From positions 1 through 64,000 of the forward strand of contig JAEZFK010000024.1 in NCBI GenBank assembly GCA_023437715.1: DNA of 64,000 nucleotides, read 5' to 3'. Shown piece after piece: positions 32,457 to 40,174 of this stretch. The position numbers and the translations under genes are program-made. This DNA comes from Bacillota bacterium (GTDB lineage: Bacteria; Bacillota; Clostridia; Lachnospirales; Lachnospiraceae). A model generated the notes under the pieces. The model was given only the letters and a program-made list of their open reading frames with translations. It searched no databases and had not been told where the DNA came from. How positions within the stretch are numbered: position 1 is the first letter of the stretch; the number at the start of each line of letters is the position of its first letter.

Positions 32457-32491
32457 TAAATATTTCAGCTTCGGAAGGAAAGGATTGAAGT

Positions 32492-33832
32492 ATGAATAAA
32501 TTTGTAGACCGGCCGCGATACGGCTGTGCCCTGGCCGGGGCACTGGCCCTTTTAAGGGCCATTCCGAGAACAATTCCTATTATTCACTCATCTACGGGCT
32601 GCGGCTTCAACTGCTATAACGGCACGAATTCGGGAGCAGGGTATTTGGGAGGCGGTTACTGCGGCGGTGCAGCTACGCCCAGCAGCAACGTGGTGGAGCG
32701 CCATGTGGTCTTCGGCGGCGAGGAGCGTTTGCGGGAGCAGATTCAGGCGACTCTTGAGGTGATGGACGGGGACTTGTATGTGGTAGTCACCGGATGCATG
32801 GTGGAAATGATTGGCGACGACGTTCAGTCGGTGGCCGGGGAATTTAAGGATGAGGGCCATCCTGTCCTGGCTGTCAGCACGCCCAGCTTTCAGGGAAACT
32901 CCTATTACGGCTATGAGCTTTTATTTTCCGCACTGGTAAAGGAATTTGTACAGAAGAAAGCGGATAAGAACCCCAAAAAGGTGAATGTGCTTGGCCTTGT
33001 GCCGGGCGAGGATGTGTTTTATAAGGGAAATCTCCGGGAGGTGAAACGCCTTCTTCAGCTTTTGGGCCTGGAGGTCAACACCTTTATCGGTGAGGGAGAA
33101 TCGCTGGAGGATTTTAAGAGGGCAGGAGATGCGGCACTGAATATTGTTTTATCCGATATTCACGGAGTGAAGACGGCAAAGGAATTTAAACGGATTCACG
33201 GGATTCCCTATATTGCAACAGGGCTTCCCATCGGATATTTCCAGACCGCCGATTTCCTCCGCCAGGTTGCCGAAGAGCTGGGAATTTCCCAAGAGACGGC
33301 AGAGCAGGCGCTGAACCGGGAGAGCGTCATTTACTTTGACTACTTTGAGCGCCTGGCCGACATTTACAATGATATTGACTTGCAGCGGTACGCAGTTGTT
33401 GTGGCGGATTCCAATTATGCGCCGTCCCTGGCCCGGTTTGCCGCAGATGAGCTGGGCTGGCTGCCTGAACTGGCTGTCATTACGGATTTTCTGGAGGAGC
33501 ACCATAAAAAGGCGTTGGAGCTGCGGTTTGAGGGCTGGGAATCCGGCGTACATCCGGCAGTCAGGTTTGATACGGATGCTGCGTCGGTCCGCCATTACTT
33601 GAAAGATGTCTGGCCCCAGAACCGCAATACCCGCTACTTCGACGGCATGGAGCCCGGTTTTATACTGGGCAGCGTCATTGAAAAGGATCTGGCCGATGAA
33701 TTCCAGTTTTCGTTTCTGCCCGTAGCCTTCCCTGTGACGAACCGGATCGTGTTTCACAGGGGTTACGCCGGAATCTACGGCGGGCTGACATTGGCGGAGG
33801 ATATTCTGGGGGTTCTTGTTGCCGGCAGATAG
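32492..33832 (+). CDS. NifK-like nitrogenase component 1 subunit
   Basis: This 446-residue protein belongs to the oxidoreductase nitrogenase component 1 family. Three cysteines align with the P-cluster ligands of NifK: Cys12 in YGCALAGALAL, Cys37 in SSTGCGFNCY and Cys102 in VVTGCMVEMIGDD. Two further Cys (41 and 57) are nearby. It is shorter than NifK (about 515), lacking the N-terminal extension. It is coupled to the NifD-like gene with only a 9-bp gap. The pair probably forms an alpha2beta2 reductase served by the NifH-like protein. Confidence 0.88.
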   Translation: MNKFVDRPRYGCALAGALALLRAIPRTIPIIHSSTGCGFNCYNGTNSGAGYLGGGYCGGAATPSSNVVERHVVFGGEERLREQIQATLEVMDGDLYVVVTGCMVEMIGDDVQSVAGEFKDEGHPVLAVSTPSFQGNSYYGYELLFSALVKEFVQKKADKNPKKVNVLGLVPGEDVFYKGNLREVKRLLQLLGLEVNTFIGEGESLEDFKRAGDAALNIVLSDIHGVKTAKEFKRIHGIPYIATGLPIGYFQTADFLRQVAEELGISQETAEQALNRESVIYFDYFERLADIYNDIDLQRYAVVVADSNYAPSLARFAADELGWLPELAVITDFLEEHHKKALELRFEGWESGVHPAVRFDTDAASVRHYLKDVWPQNRNTRYFDGMEPGFILGSVIEKDLADEFQFSFLPVAFPVTNRIVFHRGYAGIYGGLTLAEDILGVLVAGR

Positions 33833-33841
33833 GAGGAAATG

Positions 33842-35347
33842 ATGAATCAAAATATAGAGACTTCCGCTCCACCACGGGAGGAGCGTCTGCGCGCAGGCAT
33901 CGCCTTCGGAGGCACCTGCGGCGAGCTGCACTGCAGCTTAAACAAAGGAGGAACCTGCTTAAGTGCGCCAAACCGGGCTTTTTCGGAAACCTATGGCTGT
34001 CAGTTCACCCTGAGCCTGGGAATTATAAATACTCTTCGGAATGCAGTTGTCATTATGCACGGGCCCATTGGCTGTGGCTACTGCTCCACTGCAACCACAG
34101 GTACCGGAAAGAACTTTAAGCGGCTCCGCGATCCAAGCTCCTCCGGAACCATCTGGCTCAGCTCTAATTTAGATGAAAATGATGTGATTGGCGGCGGCGA
34201 GGAAAAACTGAAAAAAGCGGTACTGTTTGCTGACAGCGAATACCGTCCTGAGGTCATTGTGGTGGTCAGTTCCTGTGTTCCGGCATTAATCGGCGACGAT
34301 GTGGATGGGATTCTTGAAAATCTCCAGAGCGAAACGGCCGCAAAGCTGGTCGCCTGTAACTGCGAGGGCTTTAAAACAAAAATCATGGCGACAGCCTACG
34401 ACGCCGCTTATAACGGAATTATGAAAGGCATCACCGGCCCATATGCACAGTGGCGCACCCTGACGGAGAATGAGCAGGAGAGAGCAGAACGGGAGTACCG
34501 CATAAGCCGCACCGTCAACGTATTCAATGTGGGCTCCATGAGCCGCACCGACGAGCTGGAGCTTTTGCGGCTGTTAAATGATATTGGCTTAAATGTAAAC
34601 TTCCTCCCCTGCTATGCAGAGCCGGATGATTTTAAGACCAGCCTGGAGGCGGCGCTCAATGTGTCGGTTTGCGGCACTCACGACGATTACTATCTGAAAT
34701 ATCTAAAGGAGGCCTTCGGGATACCTTATCTCATCGATACCATTCCCATCGGGAAGAAAAATGTGGCGCGCTGGCTGCACAAGGTGGCGGAGTTCTTCCA
34801 TTTGGAGAAGGAAGCGGATTCCCTGATTGCCATGGAAGAGGCGGCGTTAGAGGAAGGGCTTGCCCCGTTTCGGGAGCAGCTGAAAGGCAAGAGGGTCTAC
34901 ATCGGAGGCGGCGAGGTCCGTGTGCTGGCAACGGCTTCCATTGCCCAGGATTTGGGGATGGAAATCGTAGGCTTAAAGGGACACCATGTGGATGAGTTCC
35001 TGCTTCCGCTTTTTGAGACTTTGGATCATCCGGAGGACATTCCCGTCAACATCGCCACTCAGCATCCATTTGAGCAGGCCAACGTGGTTGAACGGATAAA
35101 GCCCGATGTCATCATCATCCATACAGGAGGGAACAGCATATCCGCCAAGCACGGCCTGCCTCTGCTTCCCCTGTTCAGCCCGTCCATCAATTATCTGGGC
35201 TATTCCGGCGAGTATGAGATGGCCCGGCGATTAAGCCGCATCATCCGCAATCCGTCCCTGAACCGCCACCTAAGCCGTTTTTGTCCAAAGCCCTTTAAGC
35301 AGGGCTGGTATGAGGAAAATCCCTTCAAGTACATTAAGAATACGTAA
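33842..35347 (+). CDS. NifD-like nitrogenase component 1 subunit with Cys-containing N-terminal extension
   Basis: This 501-residue protein has P-cluster-type cysteines at Cys53 (YGCQFTLS), Cys78 (HGPIGCGY) and Cys145 (SSCVPALIGDD). Cys277 in NVSVCGTHDDYYLKYLKE, followed by FGIPYL, aligns with the cofactor-ligand Cys275 of NifD. The region matching the second NifD ligand, His442, reads LFSPSINYLGYSGEYE, apparently without the histidine. The N-terminal 45 residues add three cysteines (26, 31, 39). The ATG at 33842 is better spaced from AGGAGG than the ATG at 33839. These features indicate a cofactor-bearing but non-canonical reductase, more like group IV nitrogenase-like enzymes such as methylthio-alkane reductase than nitrogenase. 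Confidence 0.88.
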   Translation: MNQNIETSAPPREERLRAGIAFGGTCGELHCSLNKGGTCLSAPNRAFSETYGCQFTLSLGIINTLRNAVVIMHGPIGCGYCSTATTGTGKNFKRLRDPSSSGTIWLSSNLDENDVIGGGEEKLKKAVLFADSEYRPEVIVVVSSCVPALIGDDVDGILENLQSETAAKLVACNCEGFKTKIMATAYDAAYNGIMKGITGPYAQWRTLTENEQERAEREYRISRTVNVFNVGSMSRTDELELLRLLNDIGLNVNFLPCYAEPDDFKTSLEAALNVSVCGTHDDYYLKYLKEAFGIPYLIDTIPIGKKNVARWLHKVAEFFHLEKEADSLIAMEEAALEEGLAPFREQLKGKRVYIGGGEVRVLATASIAQDLGMEIVGLKGHHVDEFLLPLFETLDHPEDIPVNIATQHPFEQANVVERIKPDVIIIHTGGNSISAKHGLPLLPLFSPSINYLGYSGEYEMARRLSRIIRNPSLNRHLSRFCPKPFKQGWYEENPFKYIKNT

Positions 35348-35384
35348 TCAGCCCACACCTTAAGGTCAGGAAAGCGAGGTCAAA

Positions 35385-36257
35385 ATGGCAAATACATACG
35401 AACAGCTTCAAAAATCCCACCCCTGCTTCGGCGGAAACAGGGCCAATACGGGCAGGATTCATCTTCCGGTAAGTCCGGGCTGCAACATTTCCTGCCGGTT
35501 CTGCGACAGGCAGATAAACGATGTGGAAGAAAGGCCGGGAGTCGCCTCTAGGGTGCTGACGCCCCTGCAGGCCTTAGAGGTTCTGGACAGAGCCATAAGC
35601 TTATGTCCGGAGATCACTGTGGCGGGAATTGCAGGTCCCGGCGACACCCTTGCCACCGGCTATGCCCTGGAAACCTTCCGGCTCATTAAAAAATACCATC
35701 CGGACCTCATCTCGTGCATGAGTACCAACGGCCTTCTCCTTTACGAAAAGGCCGAGGAAATTTTAACGGCAGGGGTGAAATCCATAACGGTCACGGTAAA
35801 TGCCGTGGACCCGGAAATCGAGGCGAAGCTAAACCGGTGGATTGTATATCACGGAAAGGCCTATGAAGGATATGAGGCCGCTGCAATTCTCATTGAAAAC
35901 CAGCTGAAAGGCATCAGGCGGATTGCAGAGGCCGGTGTCACCGTAAAGGTCAACACCGTCCTTGTGCCGTCCGTAAATGGAAACCACATTGGAGACATTG
36001 CCAGGGCTGTTAAGGAAGCAGGGGCATCTATCTATAATATCATTCCCCTGATCCCCCAATCCGATTTATCCGGCGAACGGGCCCCGGACTGCCGGGAAAT
36101 CGATGAAGCCAGGGGTGTGGCGGAAAAGTACATCGACGTATTCCGCCACTGCCGCCACTGCCGGGCGGATGCGGCAGGACTTCTGGGAGGAAAGGATATC
36201 GGAGATATGCTTTATGAGAGAAGAATAGGGGAAAGCGACACCTTCTCCCACGGATGA
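35385..36257 (+). CDS. NifB-like radical SAM cofactor-maturation protein
   Basis: This 290-residue protein has a radical SAM CxxxCxxC motif (Cys33, Cys37, Cys40 in SPGCNISCRFCDRQI), then ERPGVASRVLTP as in NifB. A C-terminal block, CRHCRADAAGLLGG, resembles the NifB tail CxxCRADAxGxL. NifB inserts carbide and fuses two [4Fe-4S] clusters into the 8Fe core NifB-co. Like archaeal-type NifB it lacks the fused NifX domain, which here is encoded separately just downstream. Its presence suggests the NifDK-like pair carries a complex metallocofactor rather than a simple Fe-S cluster. Confidence 0.88.
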   Translation: MANTYEQLQKSHPCFGGNRANTGRIHLPVSPGCNISCRFCDRQINDVEERPGVASRVLTPLQALEVLDRAISLCPEITVAGIAGPGDTLATGYALETFRLIKKYHPDLISCMSTNGLLLYEKAEEILTAGVKSITVTVNAVDPEIEAKLNRWIVYHGKAYEGYEAAAILIENQLKGIRRIAEAGVTVKVNTVLVPSVNGNHIGDIARAVKEAGASIYNIIPLIPQSDLSGERAPDCREIDEARGVAEKYIDVFRHCRHCRADAAGLLGGKDIGDMLYERRIGESDTFSHG

Positions 36258-36267
36258 GGGAAAACAT

Positions 36268-36645
36268 ATGGAATACAGAATTGCAGTTGCTTCAACGGAC
36301 AGGAAGGTGGTAAACCAGCATTTCGGCAGGGCAGAGCAGTTCCACATCCTGCTGGCTGATAGCAAAACCATGGACTGCCGCTTTGAGGAAAGCCGCAGGA
36401 CTTTCCCCCTGTGCGGAGACGGAAATCACGACCCAGGGGAGCTTAAAAAAGCCGCAGAGCTGTTAGGGGACTGCGACTATCTTCTGGTAAGCCGCATCGG
36501 GCCCGGGGCCAGGCATGTTCTGGGGGAGCATGGTATTGAGGTCTTTGAGCTGCCGGGCTTTATTGAGGATTCCCTTCGGCGTCTCCTTTCTTATCTAGAG
36601 GTGCAGAGACTTCTGGACGGGGGAATGGGGCCCTTTGGGAAATAA
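36268..36645 (+). CDS. NifX/NafY-like dinitrogenase iron-molybdenum cofactor family protein
   Basis: This 125-residue protein has the NifX-domain hallmark KVVNQHFGRAEQFHI at residues 13-27, the same motif as in the C-terminal domain of long NifB proteins. A short central Cys/His segment (FPLCGDGNHD) could hold metal. Family members bind and transfer NifB-co or its derivatives. It starts 10 bp after the NifB-like gene and probably works as its cofactor chaperone. Confidence 0.85.
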   Translation: MEYRIAVASTDRKVVNQHFGRAEQFHILLADSKTMDCRFEESRRTFPLCGDGNHDPGELKKAAELLGDCDYLLVSRIGPGARHVLGEHGIEVFELPGFIEDSLRRLLSYLEVQRLLDGGMGPFGK

Positions 36646-36674
36646 AAGGCTGGGGGAAAAGAGAGGAGGAAAAC

Positions 36675-37073
36675 ATGTCATACAGGATTGCCGCTATATC
36701 CCCGGACGGAGTGCATATTGGAGGAAGCTTCGGCTCTGCCGGGGAGCTTCTCATTTATGATGTGGGAGAGGACGGAGCATATGGATTGACGGAAAGAAGA
36801 ACGGCAGCGCCTCCGCCTGCTTCCGGGCAGGAAAGGGGATGCAGGAAAGGCTCAGGAGGGGGCTGCCGGAGCTGGAAACCGGGTCATGCAAATACAGAGC
36901 TTGTCTGGGACTGCCGCTGTGTGGTCTGCGGAAAAATCGGCAATCCTGCCCGCAGGGAGCTGGAGGCCAGGGCTATCGCCGTCTTTGACGTGGAGGGGAA
37001 GATAGGATATGCTCTGGAAAAGATCATCCGGTATTATTCACGAACCGGCCGTCCCTGGTTTCCTAAGGCATAA
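36675..37073 (+). CDS. Second NifX/NafY-like small protein, Cys-rich
   Basis: This 132-residue protein starts at an ATG preceded by AGGAGG. Its ends resemble the NifX fold (YRIAAISPDGVHIGGSFGSAGELLIYD, shown here in part, and ARAIAVFDVEGKIGYALEKI). The middle is unusual, with a Gly/Ser/Arg-rich segment and the cysteines in GCRKGSGGGC and DCRCVVCGK. It is the last gene of the operon. A role in cofactor or cluster delivery is likely by position; the extra cysteines suggest it may hold a metal or cluster itself. Confidence 0.7.
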   Translation: MSYRIAAISPDGVHIGGSFGSAGELLIYDVGEDGAYGLTERRTAAPPPASGQERGCRKGSGGGCRSWKPGHANTELVWDCRCVVCGKIGNPARRELEARAIAVFDVEGKIGYALEKIIRYYSRTGRPWFPKA

Positions 37074-37117
37074 TCTTCGGGGGATGTTTATACGTATTTG
37101 GAATCGCGCAAAAATAC

Positions 37118-37157
37118 AGGATGCTTTCAATGCCTCAGGGTGTTGGGAGCATCCTTT
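37118..37157 (+). terminator. Candidate terminator of the nitrogenase-like operon
   Basis: AGGATGCT (37118-37125) pairs with AGCATCCT (37148-37155), followed by only three T residues. A second perfect palindrome, GCGGCATGCCGC (37166-37177), follows within AATGCC/GGCATT arms. Termination efficiency is uncertain. Confidence 0.45.
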
Positions 37158-37190
37158 CATGCATCGCGGCATGCCGCCTGGCATTTTGAC

Positions 37191-37219
37191 TTGACAGTAA
37201 AAATATAATATGCTATATT
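37191..37219 (+). promoter_or_regulatory. Promoter of the aspartyl-tRNA synthetase leader
   Basis: TTGACA (37191-37196) and TATATT (37214-37219) are 17 bp apart, about 35 bp upstream of the leader peptide start codon. Confidence 0.82.
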
Positions 37220-37253
37220 TCATCCTAATATAAAATAAACGGAGGCAGCCGGA

Positions 37254-37313
37254 ATGAATCGACATCAACAATTCGAAATGCTGAATAGGGACGACGATTT
37301 ACAGCGCTTGTAA
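37254..37313 (+). CDS. Aspartate-run leader peptide (19 residues) of the AspRS gene
   Basis: An AGGAGG-like site (GGAGG at 37241-37245) lies 8 nt before an ATG that opens a 19-codon frame, MNRHQQFEMLNRDDDLQRL, ending at TAA (37311-37313). Codons 13-15 (37290-37298) are GAC GAC GAT, three consecutive aspartates; two Asn codons also occur. The next genic feature is an aspartyl-tRNA synthetase, and an intrinsic terminator lies between. This fits an attenuator that senses charged tRNA(Asp). I saw no T-box sequence in the leader. Confidence 0.8.
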   Translation: MNRHQQFEMLNRDDDLQRL

Positions 37314-37416
37314 CTGTGAGAAATCATAGGTGCAAGCGCTGTAAGTGTTGCGCCTATGTGGAAGGAATATAGGGAGAGCCACATTGGTAAATGAAATTAC
37401 CTGTGTGGCTTTTTTT
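37302..37416 (+). promoter_or_regulatory. Multi-segment attenuator upstream of the AspRS gene
   Basis: Four mutually exclusive pairings can be drawn. Segment 1 (CAGCGCTTG, 37302-37310) pairs with segment 2 (CAAGCGCTG, 37333-37341). CATAGGTGC (37325-37333) pairs with segment 3 (GCGCCTATG, 37350-37358). Segment 3 also supplies ATGTGG (37356-37361), which pairs with CCACAT (37379-37384) inside the terminator. The terminator stem is AGCCACA/TGTGGCT (37377-37383 with 37404-37410) with inner GGTAA/TTACC and seven T residues. Stalling at the Asp codons would favour 1:2 and 3:4, hence read-through. A ribosome at the stop codon would mask segment 1, favouring 2:3 and termination. The assignment is inferred. 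Confidence 0.75.
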
Positions 37417-37526
37417 GACCATACGGGCAAATGAAAGGTCGTGATCGTATGGGATATATAGATTATGTCCTCATGGATTTATAAAAATCGCTTTTTATGA
37501 AAACTAAATCCAGGAGGAATCGTAAG

Positions 37527-38852
37527 ATGATAAAAATAACAGGAAACTTAGAAAAGGCAGCAGTGGAAGCGGAAGAATTGAGAAACCATATAGGAGAAAC
37601 CGTCCAAATACACGGCAGCATTTATAAAATCAGAAAAATGAGCGATTTTGCCTTTGTGCTGCTGAGAACGAAAAGAGAAATCGTCCAGTGCGTATATTCA
37701 AAGGAAATGTCTGAATTTCCGCTGGAAGAACTGGCGGAGGAAAGCTGCGTGATTGTAACGGCCCGCGTCCAGGAAGAAAGCAGGTCCAAGACGGGGTATG
37801 ACCTTCAGGTGCAGAATATTGAAGTACTGTCAAAGCCGGAAGAATCCAGCCCCATTGTAATCAACAATAAATATGTTGACACATCCATGGAAAAGCTGCT
37901 CGACTTCAGGCCGGTGACATTGAGAAATGAAAGGGAGAGGGCCATATTTAAGCTTCAGGAAGGAATTGTGGATGGAATCCGTGAGTTCCTGAAAAAGGAA
38001 CGGTTTACGGAAATCCGCACTCCCAAAATCGTTTATGCCGGCGCTGAGGGCGGAGCCAATATATTTCACCTTGATTATTTTGGAAAAGAGGCGTATCTGG
38101 CGCAGAGCCCCCAGTTTTATAAACAAATGATGGCCGGGGTATATGAAAGAGTGTTTGAAATTGCGCCGGTATACCGGGCGGAAAAGCACGATACCTCCAG
38201 ACATTTAAATGAGTATACGAGCGTGGACCTTGAAATGGGATATATCAATGGCTTTGAAGATATTATGCAAACGGAAACCATGATGCTGCGGCACATGCTT
38301 CAATATCTCAATAGAAATTATGAACCGGAGATAAACCTGCTGAAAATAAGTTTACCGGTCATTCATGAGATTCCGGCGGTTAAATTCATGGAGGCAAAGG
38401 AGCTGATCGCAAGGGAATACCATAGAGAAATAAATGATTATGATGATTTTGAACCCGAAGAAGAAAAACTGCTCTGCAAATGGATGAAAGAAAAAACAGG
38501 AAGTGATTTCGTCTTTGTAACCTGTTATCCAAGTAAAAAACGTCCTTTTTACGCAATGGAAAGTGCGGAAAACAGGGAAGAAACTTTAAGCTTTGACCTC
38601 TTGTTCCGGGGCTTGGAGATCACTACGGGAGGCCAGAGAATACATTCCTATCAGGAACAGGTCGAGAAGATGAAAAGGCGGGGAATGGATACCGGGCAAT
38701 TTGAAAGCTATCTCATGATTCATAAATATGGAATGCCGCCCCATGGGGGACTGGGACTGGGCCTGGAACGCTTCACCAGTAAATTGCTTGGGCAGGAGAA
38801 TGTGCGGCTTTCAACATTATTTCCCAGAGATATTAACCGGCTGGTTCCGTAA
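37527..38852 (+). CDS. aspS: Aspartate--tRNA(Asp/Asn) ligase, archaeal-type
   Basis: This 441-residue class II synthetase has an N-terminal OB-fold anticodon domain (about residues 15-105) and a catalytic core. Motif 2 is visible as PVYRAEKHDTSRHLNEYTSVD and motif 3 as GGLGLGLERFTSKLLG. The short length and RHLNEYTSVDLEM pattern match the archaeal-type AspRS, not the roughly 590-residue bacterial AspRS with its GAD insertion. Archaeal-type AspRS is often non-discriminating and charges tRNA(Asn) with Asp. The ATG at 37527 follows CAGGAGGAA. Expression is probably controlled by the Asp-codon attenuator just upstream. Confidence 0.88.
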   Translation: MIKITGNLEKAAVEAEELRNHIGETVQIHGSIYKIRKMSDFAFVLLRTKREIVQCVYSKEMSEFPLEELAEESCVIVTARVQEESRSKTGYDLQVQNIEVLSKPEESSPIVINNKYVDTSMEKLLDFRPVTLRNERERAIFKLQEGIVDGIREFLKKERFTEIRTPKIVYAGAEGGANIFHLDYFGKEAYLAQSPQFYKQMMAGVYERVFEIAPVYRAEKHDTSRHLNEYTSVDLEMGYINGFEDIMQTETMMLRHMLQYLNRNYEPEINLLKISLPVIHEIPAVKFMEAKELIAREYHREINDYDDFEPEEEKLLCKWMKEKTGSDFVFVTCYPSKKRPFYAMESAENREETLSFDLLFRGLEITTGGQRIHSYQEQVEKMKRRGMDTGQFESYLMIHKYGMPPHGGLGLGLERFTSKLLGQENVRLSTLFPRDINRLVP

Positions 38853-38888
38853 GGGGAAATAACTGCTTTTTCAAATAGAATTTTTACA

Positions 38889-38928
38889 GAATGCCTTTCA
38901 GAAGGAATCATCCCTTTGAAGGGCATTC
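38889..38928 (+). terminator. Hairpin after the AspRS gene
   Basis: GAATGCC (38889-38895) pairs with GGCATTC (38922-38928), with additional internal pairing of TTTCA and TTGAA. The T-run after it is weak, so termination is plausible but not certain. Confidence 0.45.
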
Positions 38929-39030
38929 ACTTTGCGCCGCTAAAGCAAAAATAGAATGTGTTTTTTTGCGCAAAATCCGGGAGAATCATGATTTATGCAA
39001 AAATCAGTATAAAACACGCTAAAATAAGCA

Positions 39031-39059
39031 TTTTTAATCCTCAAAATGTACTATATAAT
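39031..39059 (+). promoter_or_regulatory. Candidate promoter of the DUF3100 gene with long leader
   Basis: TATAAT (39054-39059) lies 17 bp after a weak TTTTTA (39031-39036). The start codon is at 39338, implying a leader of about 270 nt. I see no known riboswitch in that leader, only a small hairpin (TTTACC-N4-GGTAAA) just before the ribosome site. Confidence 0.45.
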
Positions 39060-39337
39060 AGGTCCTAAGATATTTCCTTTTAGCAGTATTGCTGAATTTT
39101 GAAAGCGCAGCATTCTGACAGGAATGGGACGGATGATATACAGGCGGATTTCATAGAGATTTTGATTGCTTTTCCGGGCAAGGGGCAAAACTGAAGCTTA
39201 AATTTCAGGGACAGATAATTATTGCAGAAATAATTTAAGACAGTCGAAAGCTGCTGGAAAAACAGGTGCAAGTATATGCAATTTTACCGCAAGGTAAATT
39301 TGAACATAGATATCAAAACTATATGGAGGATTAGGTC

Positions 39338-40143
39338 ATGAATGAAAAAGTATCAATGTTTGTCAAAGTAGTCGCTATTACCATTGTTTTGACAGTAGTA
39401 ACTGAATTGATCGGCGTAAAGAAATTAAACATCGGGATCGGACTGGTTGCATTATTTCCCATGTTATATGCGGTGATTTTGGGAGGCTTAATCAGTTTCC
39501 CCAAATTCAAGCTGATCAAGGAAAGTGAAAGCTCCCTGGCAGGAGGCATTTTCAGCATTTCCCTGCTGATAATGGTTGCAAAGGTCGGAACAACCCTGGG
39601 GCCGTCGATTGCTACCATTGCACATGAAGGCTGGGCTCTGATTTTCCAGGAAATAGGGCATTTCCTCGGTACGGTTGTATTCGCTCTTCCCATTGCTGTT
39701 TTAATGGGCATGAACCGGGAAGCAATCGGTGCAACCTATTCCATCAGCCGTGAGGCTAACCTTGCAATTATTGCGGAAAAGTTTGGAATTGATTCTGACG
39801 AAAGCCGGGGCGCTATGGGCGTTTACATCTGCGGAACCTTGTTTGGCGCAATATATATGGCCTGCTGGCCAGCGTTCTGGGCAGTACGGGAATCTTCCAC
39901 CCGCTGGCTCTGGCAATGGGAGCAGGGGTTGGATCAGGCAGCATGATGGCTGCGGCATCGGGCTCCCTGATTTCAATCTTCCCGGACTATGCGGACCAGA
40001 TCACGGTTTTTGCAGGGGCCGCCAATATGGCAACGGGCATAATGGGTACGTTTGTCTGCGCCTTTATATCCCTTCCTCTTACAATTAAGGTGTATGAATG
40101 GATGAAGCCGAAGGTTTCTAAAAAAGCAAAAGGTGAGAAATAA
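39338..40143 (+). pseudogene. DUF3100 membrane protein, interrupted by a 1-bp frameshift
   Basis: The first frame (39338-39946) gives a hydrophobic protein similar to DUF3100 permeases (NIGIGLVALFPMLYAVILGG, then REANLAIIAEKFGIDSDESR) that becomes nonsense after FGAIYMA. In the -1 frame, from base 39862, the protein continues LLASVLGSTGIFHPLALAMG and then VGSGSMMAAASGS, ending at 40143, which restores a normal length of about 270 residues. One base is missing near 39861. No slippery heptamer is present, so this is a disabling deletion or a sequencing error rather than programmed frameshifting. The family is thought to be a transporter. Confidence 0.8.
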
Positions 40144-40174
40144 TAACCCTAATTGATATAAGGAGGAATTCGAT

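Noticed and set aside
33149..33931. 260-codon antisense ORF under the NifK-like and NifD-like genes
   Set aside because: Opposite the well-conserved frames, no ribosome site and no recognisable family.
30649..36257. Reading the nif-like genes as a nitrogen-fixation operon
   Set aside because: No nifE, nifN or nifV, no His442 equivalent seen in the D subunit, and cysteine synthase, sulfonate-type transporter and Cys attenuator in the same operon. The sulfur reading explains more.
37220..37526. T-box riboswitch before the AspRS gene
   Set aside because: No T-box consensus (TGGNACCGCG-like) is present. The leader instead has a ribosome site and short ORF with an Asp run.
39850..39920. Programmed -1 frameshift in the DUF3100 gene
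   Set aside because: No slippery heptamer or obvious downstream pseudoknot. A missing base is simpler.
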